The notes under the pieces: model-generated
Seen by the model: only the letters and a program-made list of their open reading frames with translations
What the model was told of the DNA's origin: nothing
Databases searched by the model: none
Translations under genes and position numbers: made by a program
Shown here: positions 11,443-25,457 of the stretch, one piece after another
How positions within the stretch are numbered: position 1 is the stretch's first letter
Layout: every line of letters starts with the position of its first letter
Assembly (NCBI GenBank): GCA_023055425.1
Contig: JALGPY010000002.1
Location: 133,506,427 to 133,570,426 of the forward strand
Length of the DNA: 64,000 bases
Direction: 5' to 3'
From: Linanthus parryae
Lineage: Eukaryota > Streptophyta > Magnoliopsida > Ericales > Polemoniaceae

Positions 11443-14400
11443 TTGCAGGTTGTCACCAATATCAAAGAGAAGAAGTGGTTTATGGACAGTGGTTGCTCAA
11501 GACATATGAGTGGAAAGAGATCTCTATTTTCAGAATTAAAGGAGCATTCAGAAGTTTCAATTACACTTGGTGAAAAAGAAAAATGCAATATTGTTGGTAT
11601 TGGAAAAGTTGGTACAAATTCTGAAAACTCTATTTCTGATGTGTATCTAGTTGAAGGTCTGAAGTTTAACTTACTTAGTGTATCTCAGCTTTGTGATAAT
11701 GGCAACAAAGTTATCTTTGATAAAGAGATGTGTGTGGTGCAAAATGATAAATCAGGAGATTGCATTCTCACAGCGTCTAGATCAAACAATGTTTATACTT
11801 TTCAGACTAACAAAGTTGCAGGTGAAAGTTTGAAGTGTCTCAAGGTCTTGAAAGAGGATTCAAAGGTTTGGCACAGGAAGCTTGGTCATATCAGTTTGCA
11901 TACCTTGAACAAGTTGATTTCCAAAGACTTGGTAAGAGGATTGCCATCCATCAAGTTCAAAGAAGATGAAATGTGCAAAGCCTGTGCTCAAGGCAAGCAG
12001 ACCAGAAGTTCCTTCAAGCCAAAGAATTTTGTAAGTACAACTAGACCTATTGAACTGCTTCATATGGATCTTTGTGGTTCTATGAGAAATTATAATCCAA
12101 AAGGTAAAAGGTATATGCTAGTTGTTGTTGATGATTTTATAGATATACTTGGGTTATGTTTCTCAAAGAAAAATCTGAATCACTCTCTGAATTTTCAAAG
12201 CTTTGCAGAGAACTTCAAAACTTGAAAAACCTACATGTAGCTTCAATCATAAGTGATCATGGTAGAGAATTTAATCAGTTAAAATTTGATTTGTTCTATG
12301 ATAATGGTATTACTCACAACATTTCTGCTCCTAGAACTCCTCAACAAGATGGTGTTGTTTAAAGAAAGAACAGGACTCTTGAAGATATGTCAAGAGCAAA
12401 GCCACTTGAGAACAAGCTGCCAAAATATCATTGGGCAGAAGTTGTGAATACAACAAACTATATTTTGAACAGGTGCTTGATCAGACCTATTTTGAAGAAG
12501 ATCGCCCATGAACTATTCAAAGGGAGGAAGCCAAACATTTCATACTTCAGACCCTTTGGAGGTACTTGTTTTATCCACAACAATGGAAAAGAAAATCTTG
12601 GTAAGTTTGATGCAAGAAGTGATGAAGGTATATTTCTTGGTTACTCTCTGAATAGAAAATCTTATAGAGTTTACAATAAAAGAACCAAACTGGTTGAAGA
12701 GAGCATTCATGTTATTTTTGATGAAAGCTATGATGGTTCTTTGAGAGAAAGTTTTGCAGACTTGAATTTGGACAAGCATGAATCAAAGCAAGAGACTGAG
12801 AATCCACTTGGATTCAAGAAAGGCTCAGAAGATAATAGAATACATTTTCAAGACCTTGAAAATGGTGCTCAAGGCCTTGAAAATAAGCCTCAAAGCCTTG
12901 AAAAAGATGATCAGAAGGATTCAAGTGACAAAGCCACTACTTCAAGACCAGAGAAGATCTATGGAGAGCCTGGACCATGGTCTCCAACAACGAGATTCAA
13001 ATATCTCTCATCTCATCCAGTTGATAATATCATCTCAGATCCAACCACTGGTACACAAACTAGATCACAGTTGAAGAACTTATGTGCTTTTAATGCTTTT
13101 ATCTCTCTTGAAGAATCTAAAACTGTGAAGGAAGCTTTACGAGAAGCAGATTGGATCATTGCTATGCAAAGTGAACTCAATGAGTTTGAAAGGAATAAGG
13201 TTTGGAACCTGGTTACTCCACCTACAAACCAGTCTATCATTGATACCAGATGGGTATTCAAAAATAAGTTGAATGAAAGTGGCAATGTGATCAGAAACAT
13301 GAAACTGTTTCAAACGGATGTGAATTGTGCTTTCTTGAATGGCTATTTACAAGAATAAGTTTATGTTGCACAACCACCTGGTTTTGAAAATGACAAGTTT
13401 CTAGATCATGTTTACAAACTTGACAAAGCTCTTTATGGTTTGAAACAAGCTCCAAGAGCTTGGTATGAAAGACTGTCAAAGTTTTTCCTTGAAAATGATT
13501 TCAAAAGAGGTTTAGTAGACAAGACTCTTTTCATAAAGACTCATGAGAAAGATTTACTTGTAGTTCAGATATATGTTGATGATATATTGTTTGTAGCTAC
13601 TAATGATCAATTGTGCAGAGAATTCTCAGGTCTTATGAGCATGTAATTTGAAATGCGAATGATGGGAGAGCTGAACTTCTTCCTAAGACTTCAAATACAT
13701 CAATTGAATAAGGGCATCTTTCTGCATCAAAGTAAGTACACAAGAGACTTACTAAACAGATATAGCATGTCTCAATGAAAGGAAGCCAAGACTCATATGA
13801 GTTCTACACTATCCTTAGACAAGGATGAATCTGGTAAGAGTGTCAATGTAAAAGAGTATAGAGGTATGATTGGATCATTACTCTATCTCACAGCAAGCAG
13901 ACCAGATATTATGTTTAGTGTGTGTATGTGTGCTAGATTTCAAGCTGATCCAAAAGAATCACACTTGACTGCTGTGAAGAGAACATTCAGATATCTCAAT
14001 GGTACCAAAGACTTAGGGCTTTGGTATCCAAGACATTCTAACTTCTCTTTGCATGGTTTTTTAGATGTTGACTTTGCAGGTTACAAGGTTGACTGGAAAA
14101 GTACTTCAGGAACTTGCCAATTTATTGGATCATCCTTGATTAGTTGGCATTCCAAGAAACATAATTTAGTTGCTCTATCAACAGCTGAAGCTGAATATAT
14201 ACATGTAGGAGCATGTTGCTCACAAGTGTTATGGATTGCTCAACAGCTAAGAGACCTTAGATTTGATTTCAGAAGCATACCTATCAAGTGTGATAATACC
14301 TGTGCAATTTCAATTACAAAGAATTCAGTGCAACACTCAAGAACCAAGCACATTGATGTCAGACACCATTTCATCAGAGATCATGCTGAGAAAGGTGATA

Positions 14401-14525
14401 TTGTTCTTGAATTTTTTGCTACTAGCATGCAAATTGCAGATATCTTCACGAAGCCATTAGCAGATGAAAGGTTCTCAGATTTAAGATTGGAATTGGGAAT
14501 GCTAAATAAAGATTCATTGGTTTAG
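11443..14525 (+). pseudogene. pol: F pol pseudogene (PR-INT-RT-RNase H)
   Basis: Copia-order polyprotein. The protease motif WFMDSGCSRHMSG is at about 11475-11515. The GAG-pre-integrase zinc region (WHRKLGHISLHTL...CKAC) is at about 11870-11990. The integrase core has MDLCG near 12065 and SDHGREF near 12255; the catalytic Glu codon of the expected VVERKNRT motif is now TAA at 12360-12362. The linker (12840-12905) holds three palindrome-derived repeats. In RT, a stretch is missing between NVIRNMK and LFQTDVNCAFLNG near 13300, there is a stop at about 13356, and the active-site motif is YVDDILF near 13575. RNase H (13797-14525) keeps DVDFAG, STAEAEYI and CDNTCAI and ends FTKPL...GMLNKDSLV. Several frames broken; inactive. 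Confidence 0.88.
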
Positions 14526-14924
14526 GGATAAGCAAGGTGAGTTGTATGTATTTTCAAAGTCTTGAACTGATTATCAAAGCCTTGAAAATCAATTCAAACC
14601 CTTGATCTTTATCTGTTGCAGTGTTACAGTTTTTCAAGACCTTGAAAGCCTTGAAAATAATAGTCAATAATCTTGGAAATAGTATTAGAAGACCTAATAT
14701 AGCCCCTACCCTTTTCAAAAATTTGTTTTAGCCAAAAATAGTATTAGAATATTTTATTTTCCAACGGCAGAAAAGATTTGAAATCTCTCTAATTATTGCA
14801 AATCATTTGAAATCAGAGAGATACTAGTTTTCTTTTGAAACTCAAACTCTTTCAGTATTTATCTTCTTCTGTTCTCCTTCTTTCCGCATCATTCCAACTC
14901 TCTCTATTCTTATCCCAAACCCTT
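14526..14924 (+). other. F post-pol spacer with palindrome cluster
   Basis: Non-coding. Near-copies of TTCAAGGCCTTGAA lie at 14553-14566, 14573-14586, 14593-14606 and 14633-14655, in the same form as in the LTRs and coding regions. Confidence 0.8.
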
Positions 14925-15641
14925 ATGAGCACAAAGAGAGCCTCAGACAGAATCAAGATGGCTGGAGGATCGAAACCTGTCTCAGAGAAGAAAAGAAAAG
15001 CAGCAGTGGATGAAGTTCAAGAAGTCAGTGGAGACTGTAGCTCCAGAACTCCTAGTGCAGAAGCAGTTCCTGATCTTCCTCCACCCAAGAAGAAGGTCAA
15101 GAAGGTTACAACCTCCTCTTCATAAAAGAAAAAGAAGCAGAAAGTTGTTACAGAAAAGCAACCAGAAACAGAGCCTACTAGTTCAAAGATGCTGAAGAAG
15201 AAAGCAACTCAGGCAGAAAAGAGAAAAGGAAAGGTGACAGAAGCACAACCAGAAGGTCAATTGGAGAAGGCACTGCAGATCTATTCACAAGCCTTAACAA
15301 AGAACTCAGCCCCAGATGAGACTTGGTTTGTCTCAAACATCTCTAAAGGTCAGTGGTTAGATGGTTTTTCTTCAAGATCTATTGGTTTCAGTAGTATGAT
15401 CAATAAGCATGTGGTTGAACACATGAAACTTAAGTGCATCTCTATGTTGAAGAAGATTTCTTTGTGGTGTATGATGAATCCTAGAGAATTAGCCTACCCT
15501 AGACTCACCAGACTGAATTTTACCCAAGTCAAGAGATCTGCACATTTGGTGATCAAATCTAAAGTTGCTGGGATAGTAATTGAATTGGATTACTCTGAGT
15601 TTGCCAATGTGCTAAGGTGTCCAAAGAGATATGACACTAGC
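14925..15641 (+). pseudogene. F 3' ORF, N-terminal part
   Basis: Extra ORF downstream of pol. The start chosen is the ATG at 14925 (MSTKRASDRIK), ahead of a Lys-rich region (PPPKKKVKKV), which looks like a nuclear-type basic segment. One in-frame stop TAA at 15123-15125; otherwise open for 239 codons until solo LTR G. The middle part (ISKGQWLDGF, AGIVIELDYSEFANVLRCP) resembles, from memory, the plant domain family that Pfam calls putative plant transposon protein. No signal peptide or membrane segment in the main frame, so it does not look like a retroviral-type envelope, although its position matches the env-like ORF of SIRE elements. The frame resumes exactly after G's target duplication. 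Confidence 0.65.
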
Positions 15642-17946
15642 TGAAATACCCCGTTTTGTGACTATAGGTATTTTGTGATATTATTGTAAGTGTTGGGGAG
15701 TTCATTTAATTGTCGAGAGTTGATTATAATGGTTACGAGAGTTTGGGGGATCTTTGTGACTTTAATCCAAGAGTTTTAGTGTCTTTTACTTGAGTTTGGG
15801 GGAGGTAGTTGTCTTTTGGAAAAAACTAAGGGGGAAAAGTGTCTTTTGACCCAACTTTTCTTCCTACGTAAAGTTTCCTAATTCAGGAGGGTTTCCTTCC
15901 TTATGAAGTTGATTTATTTTCCAACTCTCAAAAAACCCTTACTCTCCCTATTTTTCTCTATCTCTCTCACGTCTCTCCCTCTCTCACCCGACCCTCTCTC
16001 TCTCGCTCGGCTCCCTCTCTCTTCCCCGACGGTAGCAGCAGCCGCCACACCACCGCCGCCTCTCTCTCCCCGTTAAGGTAATATCTCTCTCTCTATCTCC
16101 TTTTCTTCTTTTACTCTTTCTTTCTCTCTCTCCGTCCGTCTCTCTCTCTCCCCGTCTTACCTCCATGGGCGGCGGGTTTGGGTTAGTTTGTTTCTTCTTT
16201 TCTTTTCTCTTGTTGATCTCTTGTTCGCTTGATCACTTGTTTATGATTCATGTACGTTGCATGTAATCTTCAATTTTCAGATTTATATTGTTGGTTTCAT
16301 CATTCATGAAGTTGTAGGATTAATAATCAAGTTTTGGTTTAATCATGTTCTTAGTTTGTGGGAAAAATCCTAGTTATGGAAGAGACGTTTGATTAAGCGA
16401 TTTGGGTGATTTGATGAGCATAGTATGTGGGTAGTAACCTGATTTGATATGGTTATTCATGTTACATTAGGTTTTGTTTGAATACGGGATTAACTAGACG
16501 TATTGGAGATGAGTTGTATGAAAATTGATAATTCCCGTATGGGTATTGTGAGTGGAATTGGAAACTTGAAACTAGCATATATTTTGATCCAGGAATCGAA
16601 ATTCGGATCCATTTGAGGCTAAAATTATTATTCAGAGTGTTTTGAATCTAATGAGACTGTTTTTGAGCCATGATCTGTTTGGAAAGTTGGAGTAATAAAA
16701 TTGGTGAAGTTACGATAGGTTAAGTACACATTAGGTTATAGGATTTTGGGGCAAGATTTTGGGTTTGGTTTTGAAGTATGAATTAAGTGGGATGTTGGGT
16801 TGGTGTTAAAAACCTAAACCGTCGAGTGTCATATGCATGTAGATAGTATAGCAATTATATTGCTAGAGTATTATGTTTAATTAGGGTATTGTTACGTGTA
16901 GGTAACGAGATCTTCGACGACGAGTACATCGAGTACGTCGACTGATATGCGATAATTGAATTTGCTTTGAGGTAAGTAAACATGCCAAGCCTAGTGTGCT
17001 TAACTCCTTCATGTCAAATTAATTCTTGTATTTCTTTCGTCTCAAAATGTGTTTATGTGGTGTGACATGTAATATGTGATTTTTACTTGTTAAATGTTTC
17101 TTGAAAATATCACAATGATAATGACAATGAATTAATATGTAAAGCGGAAGAGTTGTGCGGGGAAATTTATTATTGGTTACTATTGGCATTGGGCGTGTTG
17201 ACTTCGGCCTTGCGTTCAAATTATTTTATTTAATCCGGTTGCAAGTCCCCGGATAGCTCCCTGTACTCACTCCTCTGGCCGCAAGAGTCTTTGGGGGGGG
17301 TGTCGACACTTAAGATCTTGGATGCTTGCGAGATGGTTTGGTTTCCCCCGTCACAATGAATTAATAATGATTGTTTTTGGTTTTGTTAATGGAAAAAGAA
17401 CTATTATATGTGATTTTGGATTTCCTTATGATTAAGGAATTGGTTTGGAAATATTATGGAATTGGGAACTCTTATGTTTTCCTACAAGTGTCAACTTTAT
17501 TTCAGTTGCGTTTTGAAAAAAACTCTTACTTACAAATGAGAATTTGCTTTGGAACTATCCCATCATCATTTTACATGTTTGGGTGTTTATTTACCAGTAT
17601 TTCAATGCTGATTTTGTACTGTGGTGTTTCTTTTTTATTCCACACCACATGTCTAGAGGATGGGAATCTGGCATAGAAGGGGAACGCGTTTCACTATCTA
17701 GTTCTTTAGTTCATCTTTTAATTCATTAGTTCTATTTTACATTGGAACAGCTTCAATTACTTTAGTTTGCTTTATGCCCGGTTTGAGGGTAGAACAGTTG
17801 GATTGTAATAACATATTAGTTTTAATTTATTATTGTGGATGTTTTGCTTGAGAACCATGTTATAAAATCTTCTTGTATCCGGGTTTAATCTCGGGTACGG
17901 AGTGACATCCCCGGGCCTCCGGCTTGGGCCACCAGGGGGTGTTACA
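15642..17946 (+). mobile_element. Element G: solo gypsy LTR inside F
   Basis: 2305 bp from TGAAATACCCCG to GGGTGTTACA. Flanked by CTAGC at 15637-15641 and 17947-17951, so it is a solo LTR. It holds the LTR exon described at 16902-16971 and a CT-rich leader at about 15960-16080 ending in an AAG|GTAATA donor-like site. It is related to, but clearly diverged from, the LTRs of B and E. It interrupts the F 3' ORF in frame. Confidence 0.92.
16902..16971 (+). other. Splice-bounded exon with acidic peptide in G LTR
   Basis: Preceded by TGTAG (acceptor AG at 16900-16901) and followed by GTAAGT at 16972. After two phase bases the codons read NEIFDDEYIEYVD then TGA (16943-16945). The pattern E-x-x-D-D/G-E-[FY]-[VI]-E and the phase match the exons in B, E and J. 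Confidence 0.6.
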
Positions 17947-17951
17947 CTAGC

Positions 17952-18962
17952 AACCATCCACCAAAGTCAGAGACCCTGAAGCTAGCTAAAGATGAGTTCT
18001 TTCTTCCAAACATCTCCACCTCAGCCAAACAGTTAACACATTCGGTGTTGAATGTTGAAGCCAAAGTCCTTCATACCATCCTGGTTAGGTGTATCTTTCC
18101 CAGAGAGCACTCCAGAGAATTGGTGACTGAGAGAATGCTGCACATCATGTATCTGGTTATGCATGGCTATTAGATTGATCTTCCAAAACTAGTAATTGAA
18201 CATATGCTCTTTAGACTTACCTGTAAAAGGATACACCCTCTGCCCTATGCAAACTTGCTCACTTTGTTCTTTGAACACTTTGAGATTCCAACTACTGGAG
18301 AGGAATCAGTCACATCTGGATTTGGAGTACTTAATGAGAAAGCCTTTGAGAAAATTGGAGTGGTAAAAACAAGGGAAAAAGTACGGAAGCTTTACTCAGA
18401 CTTGACTGAAGAAGAACTAGGTGCAAAGAAGTTTCCTAAGACCAAGACCTTGACTCTCACTTCAAGTCAGACTTCTCAGCCAACAGACAATCAGAGACTT
18501 GATGGTTTGGAATTGGACATGGAGGATATCAAATCAACTGTTTATGGAATGGAAAGTGAAATTGGGCAAGTCAAGTACATTATGGAAAGCATCTTCATAA
18601 GCATGACTTTGCTTGATGTTCCTGAGGATGTTGAAGGTACAAAGAAAGGAGACTCTGAAAAAGATTTTTCTAGTGAGCATTGAGACCAGGAAGGGAAGGC
18701 TCCAGTTTCAGATAAGGAAAAGCAGGTAGCACAACAGGCCTCACAGGAAGAAGATGAAGTCAACATCCCTGACTCAGATGATTTGTTGATCACCTTGAAG
18801 AAGAAAAAGAAATCTCCAAAGGCTGCTGTAAAGGACAAGACTGAATAAGTAACTGTTGCTGGTGAGAATAAAGAGGAACAGGAAGTGCAGGACAAGACTG
18901 ATGAAGAAGATGATGAGAAAGAGGAAGGAGATTAGGATGAAGATGATGATCCTACCCCTTAA
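17952..18962 (+). pseudogene. F 3' ORF, C-terminal part
   Basis: Continues the 14925 frame immediately after G and its TSD. It is open apart from in-frame stops at 18171 (TAG), 18681 (TGA), 18846 (TAA) and about 18933 (TAG), ending at TAA 18960-18962. With the first part this gives an ancestral ORF of about 575 codons. The region FPREHSRELVTERMLHIMYL and LPKLVIEHM resembles the putative plant transposon protein family. It is followed by a predicted helical segment (RLDGLELDMEDIKSTVYGM) and an acidic, Lys-rich tail. Role unknown. An alternative is a captured host gene fragment, but the same kind of ORF is common 3' of pol in SIRE-like elements. Confidence 0.65.
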
Positions 18963-19259
18963 TATTGCCTACTCTTTCTTCACCATTCTCTCTTCTTCAT
19001 AGTTTTTCTTTAAGTTTTCAAAATTTTCCAGACAATTGATCCAACATCTTCTATCTTTTTGATGAAAGTCAAAAAGGGGGAAAAATTCTAGGATTTAGTA
19101 GTTTTTATTTCTAGGTTTATTTGCTATTTGCTGAACCGTTTAGTTTTTGTTGGTATTATGAATAAGCTGGATCTTTTTGGAATTACTGTGCTATTATAAA
19201 TTGTGAACTAATCAGTTTATTTTGCAGAGACTAAGGATCAAACAGAATTTGGTTTTTTT
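18963..19259 (+). other. F 3' non-coding region with internal polypurine-like motif
   Basis: GATGAAAGTCAAAAAGGGGG near 19061-19080 resembles the extra polypurine motif of SIRE-type elements. No ORF. Confidence 0.5.
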
Positions 19260-19260
19260 C

Positions 19261-19273
19261 ATCAAGGGGAGAT
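19261..19273 (+). promoter_or_regulatory. F polypurine tract
   Basis: ATCAAGGGGAGAT directly before the TG of the 3' LTR; plus-strand priming site. Confidence 0.8.
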
Positions 19274-20573
19274 TGAAAGATCAGGTTGTGCAAGGCTTGG
19301 AATAGTTCAACTATTTCAAGGCCTTGAATCAGCTTTCAAAGCCTTGAATCAGTTTCAGAGGCTTGAATCAGCTATTTTCAAGGCCTTGAAACTGGATTCA
19401 AAGCCTTGAAACTGCTTAACCTGTGTGAACACTCTCAGAGGGAGTTTTCTGCAAACTTTCTGAGTTGATTCCCTTCCTATCTTTCATATGTTTGATTCAC
19501 TGTTATTAGATGATTAAAGATACATTATTCTAACATGTTTTGATCATAGAATATCATCTGTTTGACTTTGATATTGCAGGAAATTTTGTTTCTAATATTT
19601 GCAGGATTGTTTCCTAAACTGAATTTGTGAAGTTTTGGAAATAGTTGGACATTTTGATCCTGTGATCAATCAGAGACTTATGACAGCTTCTCGGATTGCT
19701 TATAGACAATATCACAACAATATCTCAGAATATTGTGATCAACTATCTGTTGGAGAAAGCTGTTAAAGAGAGTCAAATCTGTTGCCTACAAAATAGGAAG
19801 TTGTTGCTAAAAATCTGGGAAGATTTGAGAGCTTCAAACAGTTTAAATAGAGCTCACTTTGAAGCAAAAAAATACGAGACTCAACGGGCAAAATCAAGAG
19901 ACAAGTTTCTGGATTGACAAAGCACCAAAGAAGAACATCAAACCGTCAATCCCTTCCACACAAGTTCACTGCATTCTTCACTGCAGTTTTCTATTCTAAG
20001 TGTACTTCTGTTTTGAGCTGCATTGGTAGATCATTTCTGTATTATCTCTACATCTATTCTCAAGGATTGTTCAAGGTGAACAATAGAGAATTCTTCGTTA
20101 ATCAGTTAGCTAGAGCAGGTACGACACAGGTTAGGGAAAACCACAAGTTGTAACAGAGTAAGGGAACTCTCTGGGCTTGAGTTCTAGGGCTTAGCTTTCG
20201 ATTAATAAGAATTGCGTTGAAAATCCTTCAGGGATAAAATCCCTGAGGTAGAGACGTAGGTCCAAGTGGACTGAACTCTATAAATCACTTGTCACTTGCA
20301 TTTTAAGTTCATTATTTTTTAGAGTTTTTGCAGCTCACACAACTGTCTGTTTTTCAAGGGTTTGAACCTGTTTTCAAGGCCTTGAAAAAGGCATACTTTC
20401 TTTATACTGGTTGCATCTTCTCCGAGGGCTTGAACTAGTTTTCAACGCCTTGAACTTCATTGTTTGCACAAGTTTTCATCTCCCTAGCAAGTTTTGCAAA
20501 AAGTTGGCATACTCTATTCACCCCCCTTCTAGAGTATCTTAGCTGCATTAATATCTGCATACTCACACTTTCA
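19274..20573 (+). repeat. F 3' LTR
   Basis: 1300 bp copy of 8224-9531. Exact palindromes at 19315-19328, 19377-19390 and 20373-20386; variants at 19335-19348, 19397-19410 and 20441-20454. Followed by TSD GACTC at 20574-20578. Confidence 0.93.
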
Positions 20574-22431
20574 GACTCTCTCTCGGATTCTGAACCTTCC
20601 CCAAAGTTCACCTTAATTCAGCCTGAAGAAATCGATGCCCAAGACTCCATCTGCCTCTTGATTACTCTCCCGAAGCTTATAAATACCCACCTGAGAAAAC
20701 CCAACAATTCACACAAAATCATCTCTTTGTCGCTCCCTTATCTCGCCGATGTACGCCCCAGCAAACCCAGCCAAACCCAGGTCCTCGGAGACGAACCTGA
20801 CGCCGCCAGGCCCTCTGCTCCGACGTCCGCCTCCTTTTGCCTCCATTCATCCCTCCCTCCTTGCTCGCAAGTCCGACCTTGCCAAAAAACACGAAGGCTA
20901 GCCCCAATCATCATCAGAGCTCCGTACCTTCCGACGAAAAGCTCCAAGCTTGAACCCGACTTCATTCTCCCAGCTTTCGGTACTCAAAATATTTTCTTTT
21001 CAATGTAATTCGTGTTAGATACGCATGCATTTGTAATTCCACCAGTTGTATTTGTATGGCGTTGTTAGAGTGATGCATTGGTGGAGGATAATTGAAATTG
21101 GGGAAGAACAGGGCTTGTAGTATAAGAGGGGTAGTTCTTGTACTTCCTGAAACATGTGGGGTGGTTATTGTCTATATGGCAGAACTTATTTATTAGTGGG
21201 GGATAGATTTGTACTTACCAAAACTTCTTGGGATAGTTCATAAACTAGTTATTAATTAGTAGGGAGCCCGTTGTACTTACTAGTTCATGTTTTGTTTTTT
21301 TTTATAATTAGTTCGTATATGTTAATTATTAAATTTAAATTGATTATTCTGAAAATAATTTTTATAATTTTTATTAACAATATTAAAATATTTTTATTGA
21401 TATAAATATATAATAAATATTAGTATGTTTTATTAAGAAAACTAGTAGGTGCTTTTCATGATTTTCAAAGGAAATAAACAAGTTTTCAAACTTAACACTT
21501 ATAGTATATATATTTTTGGTAATTGCTTAAATAGTTTTTCTAATCAAAGTAAATATATTTGGGCCTAAATAATATTTTCATAATTCTGAGGATACTATAT
21601 TTTCATTATTAAATATACAGTCTTATAATAGTAATATTTCCTCTCACTTAATTTAATACAAAGATTCTTTCTTAAATTTATTAATTACGTTCTAAGTTTA
21701 AGAATAATTTCTCTTTCAAAATAAATTATCCTTTAAGAAGTTTTACTATAATATTGAATAGTTTAAAGGTTGTTTTTGTTTATTAGTTTTAAATATTTAT
21801 CTATTTCTATAGCTCTATAAAATAATGTTTAGAATCAATTTTATTTAACTATTACTTTCTCATAAATTGTTTTGGGAGGATAGTAGGGTTACGCCTTCCA
21901 TTGTATATAGGAATTTGTATGCACTATTGTCGTGATAGTGGTGTGTTAATTAGGAATATTTGCTATTGTAGACATCGAGATCATAGGCGGTGAATTTGTG
22001 GAGGATCCCTACTACGAATACTAGGAGTTTGCTAGCTTCCGTGTGAAAAACTCTCAGTTTCCAAGTAAGTTTATATGCACAACACCTTCAACTATCAAAA
22101 TGTGTTTGGCGTCTGTTACTTGTGTATCGAACAACTGTTTTAAGTTTTGAATTTTGAAATCTCTCTTGCAAATATCTCTTGTGAAAGTATGCGGTTACTT
22201 GTGGTCATGTGATATATTAATGAACGATGAATGATATGGGGCGATGTACAGAGGATGTGGGTGAAGGCTACGACCTGAGGCACACGTGAGACGAACCTCC
22301 TACGGTTTCATACCCTACCCTATATGGGTATTTATATTGTGAAAGCTATAGAGTACTATCTATGCATGTGTGGGTCACAACTGTATAGGGGTGTCGACAC
22401 TTTAGGTCTCATAGTTATGTCAGGGCGAATT
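20574..22431 (+). repeat. E LTR segment 2
   Basis: Continuation of solo LTR E after F. A TATA-like TTATAAATA at about 20677-20685 is followed by a GC-rich leader (to about 20990), a long AT-rich stretch (21250-21880), and then the conserved exon 21972-22064. A 182-codon open frame over the leader (20460-21008) starts in F and crosses the boundary, so it is not a gene. Ends in GAATT (22427-22431), the left TSD of D. Confidence 0.82.
21972..22064 (+). other. Splice-bounded exon with acidic peptide in E LTR
   Basis: Acceptor TATTGTAG ends at 21971; donor GTAAGT starts at 22065. After two phase bases it reads IEIIGGEFVEDPYYEY then TAG (22022-22024). Confidence 0.65.
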
Positions 22432-25367
<2,936 letters not shown>

Positions 25368-25381
25368 TCCTCACCCCTTAC
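25368..25381 (-). promoter_or_regulatory. D polypurine tract
   Basis: On the minus strand AAGGGGTGAGGA precedes the 3' LTR, after a GGGGACGAAGAC block typical of the end of Tekay-like elements. Confidence 0.75.
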
Positions 25382-25457
25382 AAGAGTCTTCGTCCCCGAA
25401 GACCCAAGGATACATCAAGTCAAAATAAAGCGCTGCCCAACTCAAAATTCTATTTTA

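Larger units (their letters stand above)
8224..20573 (+). mobile_element. Element F: SIRE/Maximus-like copia retrotransposon
   Basis: LTRs at 8224-9531 and 19274-20573 both start TGAAAGATCAGG and end CACACTTTCA. The TSD is GACTC (8219-8223 and 20574-20578). Order: LTR, PBS, gag with zinc knuckle and coiled coil, protease, integrase, RT, RNase H, then about 4.7 kb that carries an extra ORF interrupted by solo LTR G, a polypurine tract and the 3' LTR. The long post-pol region with an ORF and a GTCAAAAAGGGGG motif suggests the SIRE/Maximus clade. All reading frames are broken, so it is inactive. Confidence 0.92.

Noticed and set aside
14925..18962. Retroviral-type envelope gene in F
   Set aside because: The position fits but no signal peptide, transmembrane segment or cleavage motif is visible in the main frame; the central part looks like a plant transposon-associated domain.
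20460..21008. 182-codon open frame
   Set aside because: It begins in the F 3' LTR and runs over the insertion boundary into LTR E, so it is not an ancestral gene.
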